Of a stretch of DNA of 64,000 nucleotides, positions 54,902-63,912 are shown in pieces. The stretch lies in the NCBI GenBank assembly GCA_013361525.1, contig JABFXY010000002.1, positions 104,333 through 168,332 of the forward strand, read 5' to 3'. The stretch's first letter is position 1; each line of letters begins with the position of its first letter. Made by a program: the position numbers and the translations under genes. This stretch comes from Polyangiaceae bacterium (GTDB lineage: Bacteria; Myxococcota_A; Polyangia; Polyangiales; Polyangiaceae). The notes under the pieces were generated by a model. It ran no database searches. It had not been told where the DNA came from and saw only the letters and a list, made by a program, of their open reading frames with translations.

Positions 54902-55657
54902 ATGAAGAAGCTTGGACCTTCTGGTCGCACCATCGCGCGCACGGCGATGGCGACGGCCACCGCCGCGACATTTGCGGTGGGACTATCGGCGGCATATGCC
55001 GCCGACCACCGCGACGGCAGTGATACCGGAGTGAAAGCGGAGGAGAACATCCCTGCCGACATCAACGATGTGTACGCATTCATGTCCGCTGATCGCGTCG
55101 TCCTCGCGATGACGGTGTTTCCGTTCGCCGAGGCCAACGCCAGGTTCTCGGATGCGGTCGTATATCGATTCCGCGTCGGGGCGCACACGGCGTTCCCCGC
55201 TGCAGCGACGAGCAGCACGGACGTTTTGTGCACCTTCAATGCGGACCAGCACATCGAATGCTGGATCGGTAGCGACGACAATGCTGACTACGTGACTGGT
55301 GATGCGAGCGTCGAGGAAGGTATCGAGAGCGAGTTCGGGCGGTTCCGCGTCTTCGCAGGCCTTCGAGCCGACCCCTTCTACTTCTACCTTACGGGTTTCA
55401 ATCTCGCGCGTGAGCAGGTTCGCGCAGCCATGAACGCAGCGGTTCCGCTTCCTTTTAACCCGAACAATTGCCCGAAGATCGACGATCCCACCGTCGCGGG
55501 CGCTCTACGATCGCTGCTCGTTGCGGCTGATCCAGCGGCGAACAATTTTGCTGACGCAAATACGCTGGCGATCGTGATCGAGGCAGATCCGACGCTGTTC
55601 ATCAATGACGATAACCCCGTCATCAGCGTGTATGGCAGCACGCACGTGAAGAACTGA
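54902..55657 (+). CDS. DUF4331 protein, N-terminal half type
   Basis: 251-residue secreted protein: Sec signal (ATATAATFAVGLSAAYA), then ADHRDGSDTGVKAEENIPADINDVYAFMS, the hallmark opening of DUF4331, then beta-rich sequence ending DNPVISVYGSTHVKN. DUF4331 proteins are often ~400-500 residues; here the family's second half appears to be encoded by the next gene. GGGAGGAAGC precedes the ATG. 13 bp from the downstream gene. Confidence 0.85.
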   Translation: MKKLGPSGRTIARTAMATATAATFAVGLSAAYAADHRDGSDTGVKAEENIPADINDVYAFMSADRVVLAMTVFPFAEANARFSDAVVYRFRVGAHTAFPAAATSSTDVLCTFNADQHIECWIGSDDNADYVTGDASVEEGIESEFGRFRVFAGLRADPFYFYLTGFNLAREQVRAAMNAAVPLPFNPNNCPKIDDPTVAGALRSLLVAADPAANNFADANTLAIVIEADPTLFINDDNPVISVYGSTHVKN

Positions 55658-55670
55658 GGAGGACACGAAC

Positions 55671-56483
55671 ATGAACATCAGTCTACGGTTCGTGAGCGGT
55701 CTTCTAATCACCATCGGCGCGTTGGCGGCGTGCGGAGACGACACCCAGGCGACTGGGGGCAATGGCGGACAACCCCCGACCACGGGCGGCGGCGGCGAGG
55801 GTACGGGTGGTATCCCGTCGAACGGAGGAAACGGAGGAGAGGGCGGATCGGGTGGCGCTCCGTTCGTTATTCCAGCAAAGCCGGAGCTCGGGTCCCAGAT
55901 CGATCGCATGGGGCGTCCAGCCATCAATACTGCGCTGACAGGTGCCTTTGCCCAATTCAATGGCATCGGCGCTCCGACGTCCGTTAGCGATATGGAGCGA
56001 GCGAGCTACGAAGATACATACAACCAGGATTCGAATGAGGCCGAGTGGTCGGGGACGTATGCCGGCATCTTCGGACTCAATCTTGCCGTAATTGATACGC
56101 TCGATACTGGTCTGAACGGCTTGCCTAATCAGCAGGCATGCGAAAACCAGCCCGTCTCGTGCGGTGACATCAGTCATTCGATGGACCAGTGCTATGCGAC
56201 GCTGGCGAGCGTGCTCGCGGATGACCGCCTCTGGCTCAACACCGCCGGTACAAACTGCAGCTCGTCTGCCCCCACGAGCCCGATTGAGGGGTATCTTGCG
56301 GTCGAGTTCGCATTCCTCGACTTTGATAACGAGGGCTGCGGAGGACGGCGACCCATCGACGACGTGATTCAAACGAGCTACTCCGTGCTCACTCAAGGTA
56401 CGCCTACGGGGATCGACGACAACATCCCTGCTCCGCCTGGCCTCCACCCCGAAACGTTCCCGTACCTCGCCGATCCGCACTGA
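55671..56483 (+). CDS. DUF4331-like lipoprotein, C-terminal half type
   Basis: 270 residues: lipobox LAAC (Cys21), a Gly-rich linker to ~65, then QIDRMGRPAINTALTG, FDNEGCGGRRPIDDVIQTSYSVL and DDNIPAPPG, which match the C-terminal conserved part of DUF4331 (the 'RMGRPxxNT' and 'GCGGRRPxDDV' motifs). The two genes probably correspond to one ancestral protein split into a secreted part and a lipidated part, or act as subunits. Function unknown. Confidence 0.75.
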   Translation: MNISLRFVSGLLITIGALAACGDDTQATGGNGGQPPTTGGGGEGTGGIPSNGGNGGEGGSGGAPFVIPAKPELGSQIDRMGRPAINTALTGAFAQFNGIGAPTSVSDMERASYEDTYNQDSNEAEWSGTYAGIFGLNLAVIDTLDTGLNGLPNQQACENQPVSCGDISHSMDQCYATLASVLADDRLWLNTAGTNCSSSAPTSPIEGYLAVEFAFLDFDNEGCGGRRPIDDVIQTSYSVLTQGTPTGIDDNIPAPPGLHPETFPYLADPH

Positions 56484-56507
56484 TCGGCGAATTCGAGAAC
56501 ATTCGAG

Positions 56508-56537
56508 CGGCCCCTCTTCCAATCGGAGGAGGGGCCG
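56508..56537 (+). terminator. Possible weak terminator
   Basis: Thirteen-position stem with one G-T wobble (56508-56520 with 56525-56537), loop AATC, between the DUF4331-like lipoprotein and the TPR gene. No T-tract follows, so it is weak as an intrinsic terminator. Confidence 0.35.
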
Positions 56538-56561
56538 TGTCATCTCTACGCAGGTCTCGAA

Positions 56562-57887
56562 ATGGCGATGCGCGGAAGGTCTCGGGCGATAGCGTTCCTC
56601 AGCGTGCTGCTGACGTCGGCGTGCAACGACGCGGCTCCCACGCCGGCTCCCACCTCGTCGTCGGCAGAAACATCGTTGGCTTCTGCATCGAGCGATGCCG
56701 CCGCGAGTGCGAGTGCGCCCGTGACGACGTACACCGCGAAGACCACGAGCCCCAGCATCGAGATCAACAACCTCAACGGGCACATCACGCAGGCGGAGAA
56801 ACAGCTCACCACGAAGCCCGACGATCTCGGCGCGCGCTCGAAGCTCGTCGGGTACCTTCTCCTGCGCGGTCGCGTGCTCGGCAAATCGACCGACCTCGCG
56901 CGGGCTCACACGCTCGCAGAAGAATCGGTGACGGTCGCGTCGAAGGGGCCTGAGCCCTACATCCTTCGCGCCCGCGGCCGCGCCGCCATCCATCGATTCA
57001 CAGACGCGCTCGCCGATCTCGACATGGCGGAGAAGGAGCTTCCAGCAAAGGCGTCGACCGATCCCATTCTCGGGCAGCGCGCCAGCATCTTCGTCGCCGT
57101 CGGTCGTTATGACGAAGCGCTTCCCCTCATGGAGAAGCGGACGAAGAGCGAGCCGTCGACCACGACGTTCGGCGACTACGCCGCACTCCTCGGAAAGCTC
57201 GGCCGCTACAAGGAGGCCGAGGACATGTTCCTCCAGGCGGAGCTCAAGTTTCGCAGCCTGTCGCCGATCCCGCTGGTGGAGCTCTACTTCGATCGCGCGC
57301 AGATGTGGGAGCGCGCGGGCAACCTCGATCAAGCGACGAAGCTCTACCGCGCGGCGCTCAAGCGGTTCGCGCAGCACGTCCACGTCGCCACCCACATCGC
57401 GACGCTCATCCCGCCGACCGAGGCCATCGCGATCCTCGAGCCCCTCACGTCCGAGTCGGACGACGCCGACCTCTTCGCGCAGCTCGGGGTCTTGAAGAAC
57501 CTCCTCGAGAAGGGCACCGGCGACGCCGACATCGCGAAGGCGAAGACGCTCTACGACGCGCGGTACGCCGAGTTTCCGTACGCGTACGCCGACCATGCCG
57601 GCTGGTTCTGGACGAACGCCGGCGGTGACCCGCAGAAGGCCCTGGCTTGCGCCCGCAAGAACCTCGAGGAGCGGAGGACCCCGGAGGCGTACGAGCTCCT
57701 CTTCGCGGCCGCGAACGCCGCCGACGACAAGGCCGCAAAATGCGAGGCCAAGACGGGTGCCTCCGCGCTAAAGGTGCAGTCTCCGCGGATCGTCGAGCAG
57801 CTGAAACGCCTCGAGGGGAAGGTCGAGTGTGCTTCCGCCGGTATAACGCCTCCCCCCCAGGCTTCGGCCTCCGCGTCAACACCATGA
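56562..57887 (+). CDS. TPR-repeat lipoprotein
   Basis: 441 residues, signal with lipobox TSAC then an Ala/Ser/Thr linker, followed by TPR-like helix pairs (TKPDDLGARSKLVGYLLLRGRVL, AVGRYDEALPLMEKRTKSEP, KLGRYKEAEDMFLQAELKF, ERAGNLDQATKLYRAALKRF). An outer-membrane or periplasmic scaffold is likely; partners unknown. Start at 56562 (ATG); 56568 would also serve. Followed by an LEA14-like lipoprotein on the same strand (56 bp). Confidence 0.8.
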   Translation: MAMRGRSRAIAFLSVLLTSACNDAAPTPAPTSSSAETSLASASSDAAASASAPVTTYTAKTTSPSIEINNLNGHITQAEKQLTTKPDDLGARSKLVGYLLLRGRVLGKSTDLARAHTLAEESVTVASKGPEPYILRARGRAAIHRFTDALADLDMAEKELPAKASTDPILGQRASIFVAVGRYDEALPLMEKRTKSEPSTTTFGDYAALLGKLGRYKEAEDMFLQAELKFRSLSPIPLVELYFDRAQMWERAGNLDQATKLYRAALKRFAQHVHVATHIATLIPPTEAIAILEPLTSESDDADLFAQLGVLKNLLEKGTGDADIAKAKTLYDARYAEFPYAYADHAGWFWTNAGGDPQKALACARKNLEERRTPEAYELLFAAANAADDKAAKCEAKTGASALKVQSPRIVEQLKRLEGKVECASAGITPPPQASASASTP

Positions 57888-57943
57888 GCAGGATCGTGCC
57901 CGGGCGCTGACCTCCGCTCGGACGTGCGCTACCTTTCCCTGCA

Positions 57944-58444
57944 ATGGCTCCCCGCACTCTCCTTGCGCTGCTTTTTGTCGCGCTCACAGCCATCGGCTGT
58001 GTCCCCGAAGTTCAGCTGAAGAGCGCGGCGCTCCGAGGCGCAACGCCCACCGGCGTGCGCTTCGACGCGATGTTGGCGATTCACAACCCCAACACCTTCG
58101 ACGTCGAGGTTCGAGAGGTGCGCGCCAACGTCCGGATGGAGAACGTGCGCGGCTACCTCCCCGTGCAGGTCAGCCCCCAGGTTTGGATCCCCTCCAACAG
58201 CACGAGGGTCGTCGCCGTGCCCATCACCGTGCCGTGGGCCATGGCCCCGCAAATCCTCGCCGCCACCGTCACGCAACCGAAGGTCGCCTACAACGTCATC
58301 GGCACCGCCGACATCACCGCGACCAGCGGCATGAAGCTCCGCATCGACATGTACGAATTCGACGAGGAGGGCGAGCTGCCCCGGTCGATGTTCGTTCAGA
58401 TTGGTGGCGGCGGGCCGTTTACGATTGGGTTGGGGAATCGCTGA
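57944..58444 (+). CDS. LEA14/WHy-domain lipoprotein
   Basis: 166-residue lipoprotein (lipobox AIGC) with the LEA14/WHy beta-sandwich seen in late-embryogenesis-abundant proteins: RFDAMLAIHNPNTFDVEVREVRANV, NSTRVVAVPITVPW. WHy-domain proteins are linked to desiccation or stress protection in plants and some bacteria; in Gram-negatives such small lipoproteins are of uncertain role. Co-directional with the TPR lipoprotein and convergent with the next gene, 25 bp apart. Confidence 0.8.
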   Translation: MAPRTLLALLFVALTAIGCVPEVQLKSAALRGATPTGVRFDAMLAIHNPNTFDVEVREVRANVRMENVRGYLPVQVSPQVWIPSNSTRVVAVPITVPWAMAPQILAATVTQPKVAYNVIGTADITATSGMKLRIDMYEFDEEGELPRSMFVQIGGGGPFTIGLGNR

Positions 58445-58469
58445 GAAGTGAAGGGAGGGTGACGGCGAA

Positions 58470-60860
58470 TCACTGGCGATATTTAACGATCGCGATGTCC
58501 TGACTTCCGTTGCTTGTAAGGTTTCCGCCACCGAAACCTACGCTTTCGTTGAACCGCCCCGATGCGAACACGTCACCACAGGTGCCGACGTGGACTGCTT
58601 GTAGCCCCTCATTTCCTGTGCCTTCAACGCGCCTTTGCTCGTGGACAAATCCGTCCGGCCCGAGTTTGACGATGAACCCATCTGTCCCCTCCGCCGCGAA
58701 GTCGAGACCCATTGGGGCGAGCGTAAGGATACCTGTGTAGGACCCCGAGAAGATGATCGCGTCGTCCTTTCCGACATCGGCGCCGGTGATTGCGATGGTG
58801 CCCCCGCTCCCGTTAAATTGCATGCTCTCGAGATAGTTGCCGGCTGTGGAATAGGCCACGAGAAGCATGTCCGGGCCATCCGAGAACGGGCTGATCTCGG
58901 CTCCTGGCTGACCGTCGAGATTGACAGCTGTGTCGAAGTAGCCGGCAACCCAGGTGTCGCCATTCGACAGTATCCCGACCTTCGATGCGCCCTCATTGCC
59001 CGTCGACTGGAGCGCACGTGTCCAGAGATGGTTTCCGTCGGCGTCCATGCGAGCGACGTATCCGTCGACCCCGCCAGTCGTCGTGATTACCGGTCCACCA
59101 AATGAAATATTGGAGGTCGTCGTTCCCGCTATGACGAGATCGCCATTGGCCGCTGCCGCTAGGTCGAGCACATTGTTCTGCATGTTGTTGCCGAATCTTT
59201 TGCTCCACAGGTGAGCGCCGGTGGCCGAGTAGCGTGCGACGAAGATGTCGTCGAGTCCGGCACTTGTTAGATTTTGGCCGCCCAGATTGATTGTGCCTTG
59301 GAACTGTCCGCAGACGGCCACTCCATTGTCAGGCATCCGAACCACCCCTGTCAGCTTGTCCGGTGCAGGGCCGCCAATGAGCTCTTTCCATTGCGGACTG
59401 TGGTTGAAGTCGAACTTTACGAGAAAACCGTCGCCCGCCACGCCGGTTAATGTCGACGCGGTGCCAAACGCTTCGGCTGAGTTGTCGCCAAGGCGACCCG
59501 CCACTATGTATCCATCGTCGAGCCCAACGAGGAAACCGGCTTCATCGTTCGCGGTTCCGCCCCAGTCCTTGATGTTGATCGCGTTCCCGTCTTCGTCGAA
59601 TCTAGCGAGGGCAAGGTCGTAGCCACCGTCGCTTGTTACTGTGTTTGGTGCGGTGATCGAGTTCTGGAAAGTGGTGAGGACGAGAATCTCCTTGTTAGGT
59701 AGCTCGAGAATGTCTCCTCCGTACTCGAAACCAGCTCCTCCTAGTACTTTGCTCCAAACGTGGCCTAACGTGCAGTCGGCCGCCGTTCCCGAACAATCCT
59801 GATCCCCAGGCTGCACGCAAGAATCACAAGTCTGCGGAACAACATCCCCGACACAATCACCAAAAGAGTTCCCGTTGGGCCCGGCCTCACAAGACCTGAG
59901 CCCGCTCTCGCAAATGCCCACCCCCTCGGTGCCATTCGGACCCGAGTAGCAAACCTCGGTCTCCCCAAGTTGGCAGAGACAGCCAGTGCCGCTTTCGTCG
60001 GTCTGGCCGTTGCAATCCTCGTCAACACCGCTGGCGCTTCCGCCGCACGCTTCCTCGGTAGGCGTGACCTCGCCCACACACGTAGCCTCGTTATCGATGC
60101 AATCCCACGATCCGCCGTGGCAGACGCCGACGTTCTCGGTATTGGGGTCGTCGGCGGTGTAGCAAGCGGTGTTTCCCGCAGTCCACGGAACGACGACGCC
60201 GTCTTCGCAACCGCCGCACCCCGTCGTGGGCTTGTCGGTGTCGTCGATGACGATCATTCCGCCGTTGTCGCAGACGATGCTTTTGCAATCGCCGATGATG
60301 TTCTCGATCGGCGCGTCGTCGACATTGGGCGCTTGTACGACCGCACCTGCTTCGCAGGCGGGGCTCGAGCAATCGCCGGAGACGGTGTCCTCAGGAGCGT
60401 CGGCGTCGTTCGGCGTCGTCGAGGGCGCTCCGTCGCTGCACGCCGGTCGGACGCAATCGCCGGGCGCATCTTCAGTCGGGGCGTCGTCGTCTTTCGCGCC
60501 TTCTACTATGTTGCCGTCGACGTCGCACGTCGGCGCGCGGCAATCACCAGGCGTGGCGTCGGGCGGGGCGTCGTCGGACGCTACCGCGGCAACGACGTCG
60601 CCGTTTTCGTCACACACGTTGTTCGTGCAGTCGTCCTCACCCGCTTCATCGACCACCGTGCCCGCGGGCTTGAGCTGGTAGGCGCACACGCCGTCGATGC
60701 ACTCGCCCAAGAGGCAGGGTTCGTCGGCGGTTGTGCAGGCGTCATCCGAGCCGCACTCGATCTGCTCGGGTAGGTCGAGGACCTGGCGGCAGCCGGTCGT
60801 CGAAGTGCTGGCTGCGGCGAGCGCCGTGAGGATAAGGGAGGCGAGTCGTGTTGTTCGCAT
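58470..60860 (-). CDS. Large lipoprotein: Cys-rich repeats, MopE-like motif and SBBP-type propeller
   Basis: 796 residues. A signal ends in a lipobox-like TTGC, followed by ~185 residues with a recurring ~25-residue Cys unit (GDCxxPxCDxDGxIV / DDAPxxx), then VDEDCNGQTDE, the putative metal-binding DEDCNGxxDE motif of MopE-type proteins. Residues ~410-796 contain six or seven ~55-residue beta repeats ending in YDLALARFDEDGN-type strands, like SBBP/NHL propellers. Probably a large surface protein binding a ligand or metal. The ATG at 60860 is chosen because the upstream frame lies in the 42-bp repeat region. Confidence 0.8.
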   Translation of the reverse strand: MRTTRLASLILTALAAASTSTTGCRQVLDLPEQIECGSDDACTTADEPCLLGECIDGVCAYQLKPAGTVVDEAGEDDCTNNVCDENGDVVAAVASDDAPPDATPGDCRAPTCDVDGNIVEGAKDDDAPTEDAPGDCVRPACSDGAPSTTPNDADAPEDTVSGDCSSPACEAGAVVQAPNVDDAPIENIIGDCKSIVCDNGGMIVIDDTDKPTTGCGGCEDGVVVPWTAGNTACYTADDPNTENVGVCHGGSWDCIDNEATCVGEVTPTEEACGGSASGVDEDCNGQTDESGTGCLCQLGETEVCYSGPNGTEGVGICESGLRSCEAGPNGNSFGDCVGDVVPQTCDSCVQPGDQDCSGTAADCTLGHVWSKVLGGAGFEYGGDILELPNKEILVLTTFQNSITAPNTVTSDGGYDLALARFDEDGNAINIKDWGGTANDEAGFLVGLDDGYIVAGRLGDNSAEAFGTASTLTGVAGDGFLVKFDFNHSPQWKELIGGPAPDKLTGVVRMPDNGVAVCGQFQGTINLGGQNLTSAGLDDIFVARYSATGAHLWSKRFGNNMQNNVLDLAAAANGDLVIAGTTTSNISFGGPVITTTGGVDGYVARMDADGNHLWTRALQSTGNEGASKVGILSNGDTWVAGYFDTAVNLDGQPGAEISPFSDGPDMLLVAYSTAGNYLESMQFNGSGGTIAITGADVGKDDAIIFSGSYTGILTLAPMGLDFAAEGTDGFIVKLGPDGFVHEQRRVEGTGNEGLQAVHVGTCGDVFASGRFNESVGFGGGNLTSNGSQDIAIVKYRQ

Positions 60861-61026
60861 CGTAATGGGGTAGTCACCCGGTGAGCCCAGGCGCGGACAG
60901 CTTTTCTCGACGCTACCCGAGCCGGAGGCGAGGTCCAACGCTCAACGGACCGGGTGCGCAGTGCAGCCCGACCTATCCCCGCGATCCGCTGGGTCGCCCC
61001 TTGTAGACGCAACGCTACGGCCCAGA

Positions 61027-61376
61027 GGCAGCTGGGAGCCCTACTTCGATCAGGCGCGACCCTCGGGGGCAGCTGGGAGCCCCATTTCGGTAGCGCGTCA
61101 TCGAAAGAGGGCAGCTGGGAGCCCCATTTCGGTAGCGCGTCATCGAAAGAGGGCAGCTGGGAGCCCCATTTCGGTAGCGCGTCATCGAAAGAGGGCAGCT
61201 GGGAGCCCATTTCGGTAGCGCGTCATCGAAAGAGGGCAGCTGGGAGCCCCATTTCGGTAGCGCGTCATCGAAGGAGGGCAGCTGGGAGCCCTGTTTCGGT
61301 AGCGCGTCATCAAAAAGGGGCAGCTGGGAGCCCTATTTCGGTAGCGCGTCATCAAAAAGGGGCAGCTGGGAGCCCC
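61027..61376. repeat. 42-bp tandem repeat array
   Basis: Seven consecutive units from 61067 to 61359, six of 42 bp and one of 41 bp, flanked by degenerate partial units. They are near-identical (the last two differ at a few positions, GTTT/TATT and AAAAA). Unit 4 lacks one C, which would shift any reading frame across the array. Lies in the 577-bp gap between two leftward genes; may be a recombination hot spot, a binding array or a variable-number repeat. Not CRISPR: units are contiguous without spacers. Confidence 0.95.
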
Positions 61377-61437
61377 ACGTTGACCAGGTGCACCGCGATT
61401 CAAGCACCCGGGGGGATCCGGCGTCCCGCGCCCACCC

Positions 61438-62430
61438 TCACGGGCCTATACGCCCGGTCTTCACCACAAAATCATCGAAGTCCACAACCTGATCCGAAGT
61501 CGGCGCCCAGCTCGAATCACCCCCTCCAAAGAACGTCGAGAAATACAGCGTATCGATCTCGTACGTCGCATCGGCCAATCGATACAAGAACATCTGCTCG
61601 TCGAGCGCCGGCTCACCATCGAACCACGCCTTCAGAATGCCGTCGTGCTCGCCCGGGGTGTTCATCTCGAGGTGATGCTCGACGGTATGCCACGTCCCCG
61701 GCTCGAACTGAGTCGCCGAGCCGCCTGACGCGTAGTCGTAGTCGTCGCCGCAGTCGTTCACCTTTTCCGGGAAATACATGTATTGGACCGCGGCCCCGGC
61801 GGTCCGCCACATCATGCGCGCGGAGAATCCCGTGGTGTCGTCGACACAACCAGTTGGCGCGGACCCACCGACGAGGCCGGGGAGCTTTCCGCCTTTGACG
61901 AATTGGAAGTTGTCGCCGAAGCGGACTCGGTACGACAGATGGAGCTCTTCGTACGAATCGTTCAATGGCACTTTGAACTGCACGCCGCCGTCGCCGGGCC
62001 CATACTCGTTTGCGGGGTAGGTGACGCGGAGGAATCGTTCACCGCCGTCATCGACGATGCTTGCGCGCCCTTGATCGAGGCCGTCGTTCCACGGAGGCTC
62101 TGCGCCGAAGTCGGCGGCGACCATGTCTTCGGTGTATTCGCCCTCGGCCGCGGCCTCGAAGTCGGCGTGGAGGATCTCTTCGCCCGTGTTCTGGCCGCCG
62201 TCTCCACCACCGCCGCCGCCGATGGACGTCGAGTTGTCGCTACCACCGGTGCCCGTCTGGCCTCCGGTATGCGGGGCGCCGCCGTTGGGTGAACCCGCGC
62301 CTGCTGCTTGGCCGCCGTCGCTGGTTGCACCCGTCCCTCCGGCGCCACCATCGCCTGAAGTCGACTCGTCGCAGGAGGCCGAGCACAACACAAGGAACGC
62401 GACGCCGACGGCTCTGGTTAGCGAGTCCAC
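61438..62430 (-). CDS. Polysaccharide lyase family 14-like lipoprotein
   Basis: 330 residues: signal ending CSASC, a Gly/Asn/Thr linker to ~95, then a jelly-roll domain with YRVRFGDNFQFVKGGKLPGLVGG and GFSARMMWR, close to alginate lyase-type PL14/PL20-related proteins (the GGKLPG motif), and later WHTVEHHLEMNTPGEHDGILKAWFDGE. Such domains cleave glucuronan or alginate-like polysaccharides; the substrate is not certain here. GTG start at 62430 with a normal signal length; upstream frame is not signal-like. 87 bp before the next gene. Confidence 0.75.
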   Translation of the reverse strand: MDSLTRAVGVAFLVLCSASCDESTSGDGGAGGTGATSDGGQAAGAGSPNGGAPHTGGQTGTGGSDNSTSIGGGGGGDGGQNTGEEILHADFEAAAEGEYTEDMVAADFGAEPPWNDGLDQGRASIVDDGGERFLRVTYPANEYGPGDGGVQFKVPLNDSYEELHLSYRVRFGDNFQFVKGGKLPGLVGGSAPTGCVDDTTGFSARMMWRTAGAAVQYMYFPEKVNDCGDDYDYASGGSATQFEPGTWHTVEHHLEMNTPGEHDGILKAWFDGEPALDEQMFLYRLADATYEIDTLYFSTFFGGGDSSWAPTSDQVVDFDDFVVKTGRIGP

Positions 62431-62517
62431 GTTCCGAATCGTACACCGGGTACTTTGTTGGCGAACGGCGCAAACGCACCGCACGGTTGCGCGTCCGCGT
62501 CGTGCTCGAGTGAACAG

Positions 62518-63819
62518 TTAGGACCAGAGCTTTTTGGGGGGGAACCCGGCCGGACGATTGGGGATTTGCTCGAAGCCGGGAAGCCCGCACCACACAATGG
62601 CGCGCCGCACGTGCTCCAAGAAGGTCTCCTCCCGTGTGCTACCGATGAGGACAGGGTCGAACGTCCCGGCAGCGCATTCGATGCGGATGGCGCCGCCAGA
62701 GACGTTCGCCTTCGTTGTCATGTCTGGTGCGAGTTCGAGCAATGCGGGCAATTCCGGAAGCAGTGGTTGGCCGGGTGCGTCCAACCCGTGCGTCGCGCTC
62801 CACGGTGGCAGGACGACGAGGGGATCGGTGTGCCAAATCGGCTGTTTCGAGCCCCTCTCGGTCCAGCCGGACGCTTCCCACCGGGGACTCGTGCCGCAAA
62901 GATTCAACCATCCGACGATTTCCCAGAAGCGCGCGACCGCTGTCGGGATAGGTCCATAGCGGGATTCAAGTCGCTTTATCAGACCGCTTGGTACGAGCGG
63001 TAGGGGACGCCACAATCCGCCGAGGGGACTGCTGAATCGATAATCCAGGCTCTTTAGATGTCGAACGGTACCTTCGAGCGCATTCCGCATTCGCCGAAGC
63101 TCTTTGTCGAGTGCAGCTAGATCCGGGGTCGCAGTGCGCGAGGCTACGGGATATTGGGTCCGCAGCTTCGCGAGGCGCACAGAGAACAGAGCGGAATCTA
63201 CGTTGCGAAGCACCGCACGAGCGTCACGGACAAGTGCGGGGTCGAAGAGCGCGTGGAGCGTGAAGTCGAGCCAGTCCTCCCGGAGGAGCGGCAATGAAGT
63301 GCGCGCGTTCTCGGTCGACTCTTCGGACTTTTGCCAAGGGCCCGTTTTGATGGCTCGCAGGAAGCGTCGCCGATCCACGGCGGTTGGATGGACCGTGTCC
63401 GCGCCGTCGCCTCGCATGATTCGTGCGATCGCCCGGTAGATCGCGACCGTATCGGAAGGCCCCATCAAAGGCGTCCCGGGCTCTCCGCCGAACCGCGCCA
63501 AGTCCTGGTCCGATAGCGGCGCGCGACTGAATGCGAGCGATAACCCCCAATCGCCCATTCTGTCCAGGTGCTCCGCCAAGAAGCGAGCCGCTGGCGATCC
63601 CGAAGGCACCTGATGCTGGGAGAGAAAGAAATACAGCAAACCGCTGGAGCCCTCCAATAGCTCGTCGGTACGCCCCTCGCGGACGATAGTCCTCCACAAC
63701 GCTTCTGCGTACCGGGGGTCCCGCCACGCTCGCGTAGCGAGCGCACGGTCGGTTCGGTAGGCATCTCGCGTGCGGTCGAGACTCGTCTCGAGTCGCCGCT
63801 CGAACTCTTCGAGGTCCAC
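62518..63819 (-). CDS. Hypothetical protein with SUKH/SMI1-KNR4-like features
   Basis: 433 residues, cytoplasmic, start GTG at 63819 without a clear SD. The N-terminal half is helical and charged (GSSGLLYFFLSQHQV, DRMGDWGLSLAF). In the C-terminal half, SRYGPIPTAVARFWEIVGWLNLCG and DPLVVLPPWSA resemble the SMI1/KNR4 (SUKH) signature, a fold used by many immunity proteins of polymorphic toxin systems. No cognate toxin gene is visible beside it. The match is loose, so function remains unknown. Confidence 0.35.
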   Translation of the reverse strand: MDLEEFERRLETSLDRTRDAYRTDRALATRAWRDPRYAEALWRTIVREGRTDELLEGSSGLLYFFLSQHQVPSGSPAARFLAEHLDRMGDWGLSLAFSRAPLSDQDLARFGGEPGTPLMGPSDTVAIYRAIARIMRGDGADTVHPTAVDRRRFLRAIKTGPWQKSEESTENARTSLPLLREDWLDFTLHALFDPALVRDARAVLRNVDSALFSVRLAKLRTQYPVASRTATPDLAALDKELRRMRNALEGTVRHLKSLDYRFSSPLGGLWRPLPLVPSGLIKRLESRYGPIPTAVARFWEIVGWLNLCGTSPRWEASGWTERGSKQPIWHTDPLVVLPPWSATHGLDAPGQPLLPELPALLELAPDMTTKANVSGGAIRIECAAGTFDPVLIGSTREETFLEHVRRAIVWCGLPGFEQIPNRPAGFPPKKLWS

Positions 63820-63856
63820 GGTGATGAGCTTCGGCGGTTGTCGACGACAAAAGGGA

Positions 63857-63890
63857 AGAGCCCCCGAGCGACGATGCGGACGGGGGCTCT
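63857..63890 (-). terminator. Intrinsic terminator for the gene at the right edge
   Basis: Ten-bp stem AGAGCCCCCG/CGGGGGCTCT (63857-63866 with 63881-63890) and a 14-nt loop. Read leftward it is followed by TCCCTTTTG, so it ends transcription of the minus-strand gene with stop at 63913. Confidence 0.7.
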
Positions 63891-63912
63891 CGAGATCCAG
63901 CCGCGCGGGGGA

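Noticed and set aside
61067..61359. CRISPR array
   Set aside because: Units are directly adjacent with no unique spacers and no cas genes are nearby.
60954..61898. Plus-strand frame with 14-residue repeats
   Set aside because: It arises from the 42-bp array; one unit has a 1-bp deletion and the frame then runs antisense to the PL14-like gene.
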